A stretch of DNA of 6,135 bases, from NCBI GenBank assembly GCA_047638815.1, contig JBLIMR010000092.1, positions 1-6,135 of the forward strand, in the 5' to 3' direction. This document shows positions 6,109 through 6,135 of the stretch, in pieces. The stretch comes from JAJRRH01 sp047638815. GTDB lineage: Bacteria; Bacteroidota; Bacteroidia; Flavobacteriales_D; JABDKJ01. The number at the start of each line of letters is the position of its first letter. Position 1 is the first letter of the stretch. Below the pieces are notes generated by a model. The model saw only the letters and a program-made list of their open reading frames with translations. It was not told the origin of the DNA and did no database searches. Both the position numbers and the translations under genes were made by a program.

Positions 6109-6135
6109 ATGAAAATCTGTACTGCCCAAACCGTG
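6109..6135 (+). CDS. 5' end of a divergent gene, possibly carbon-nitrogen hydrolase family (partial)
   Basis: Nine codons are visible, reading MKICTAQTV up to the window edge. This start resembles the first beta-strand of nitrilase-superfamily carbon-nitrogen hydrolases, which often begin MKI-x-x-AQ. A matching -7 promoter element lies just upstream, supporting a real start. Nine residues are too few for a firm family call, and all catalytic residues lie outside the window. Head-to-head placement means its promoter region is shared with the LOG gene. Confidence 0.5.

Noticed and set aside
1..6135. Insertion sequence, prophage, CRISPR array, tRNA or new defence-type operon
   Set aside because: No transposase or integrase, no regularly spaced repeats and no tRNA-like fold was found; all intact genes belong to known families.

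Overview
The window looks like chromosomal DNA from an AT-rich member of the Bacteroidota, probably a free-living marine or environmental Flavobacteriia- or Cytophagia-type organism. This rests on three signs. The secreted protein at the left edge runs into a 'FPNPANG' stretch typical of a type IX secretion (T9SS) type A sorting domain. Start codons lack clear Shine-Dalgarno sequences. Several upstream regions carry the Bacteroidota -7 promoter element TAnnTTTG. The species cannot be named from the sequence.

Layout. Every gene is on the minus strand except a fragment at the right edge, so the text follows transcription from right to left. At the right edge (6109 onward, plus strand) are the first nine codons of a divergent gene that resembles a carbon-nitrogen hydrolase. 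Going left there follow a LOG-family nucleotide phosphoribohydrolase (5359-5943), a RimB-like retropepsin-fold protease (4775-5227) and rimK (3906-4778); the last two overlap by 4 bp (ATGA). Next is a decaying block: a DUF6090-like membrane protein gene broken by an in-frame stop and a homopolymer frameshift (3247-3808), directly abutting a DinB-family gene that has lost its 5' part (2936-3253). Beyond it lie a small calcineurin-like metallophosphoesterase (2263-2772), a pyridoxamine-phosphate-oxidase-like flavoprotein (1542-2147) and a secreted Asp-box beta-propeller protein cut by the left edge (1-1439).

How the genes fit together. Only the rimB-like/rimK pair forms a clear functional unit. 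In the known system RimK adds glutamates to the C-terminus of ribosomal protein S6, and RimB-type proteases act on the modified protein. The other genes look like separately expressed housekeeping or accessory genes that share a direction.

I see no mobile element, CRISPR array, tRNA, rRNA or obvious new multi-gene system. The most unusual part is the 2.9-3.9 kb decay zone, where two gene remnants can be reconstructed from broken frames. No gene-free stretch exceeds 300 bases; the largest gaps are 2773-2935 and 5944-6108, and both contain inverted repeats or promoter-like elements.
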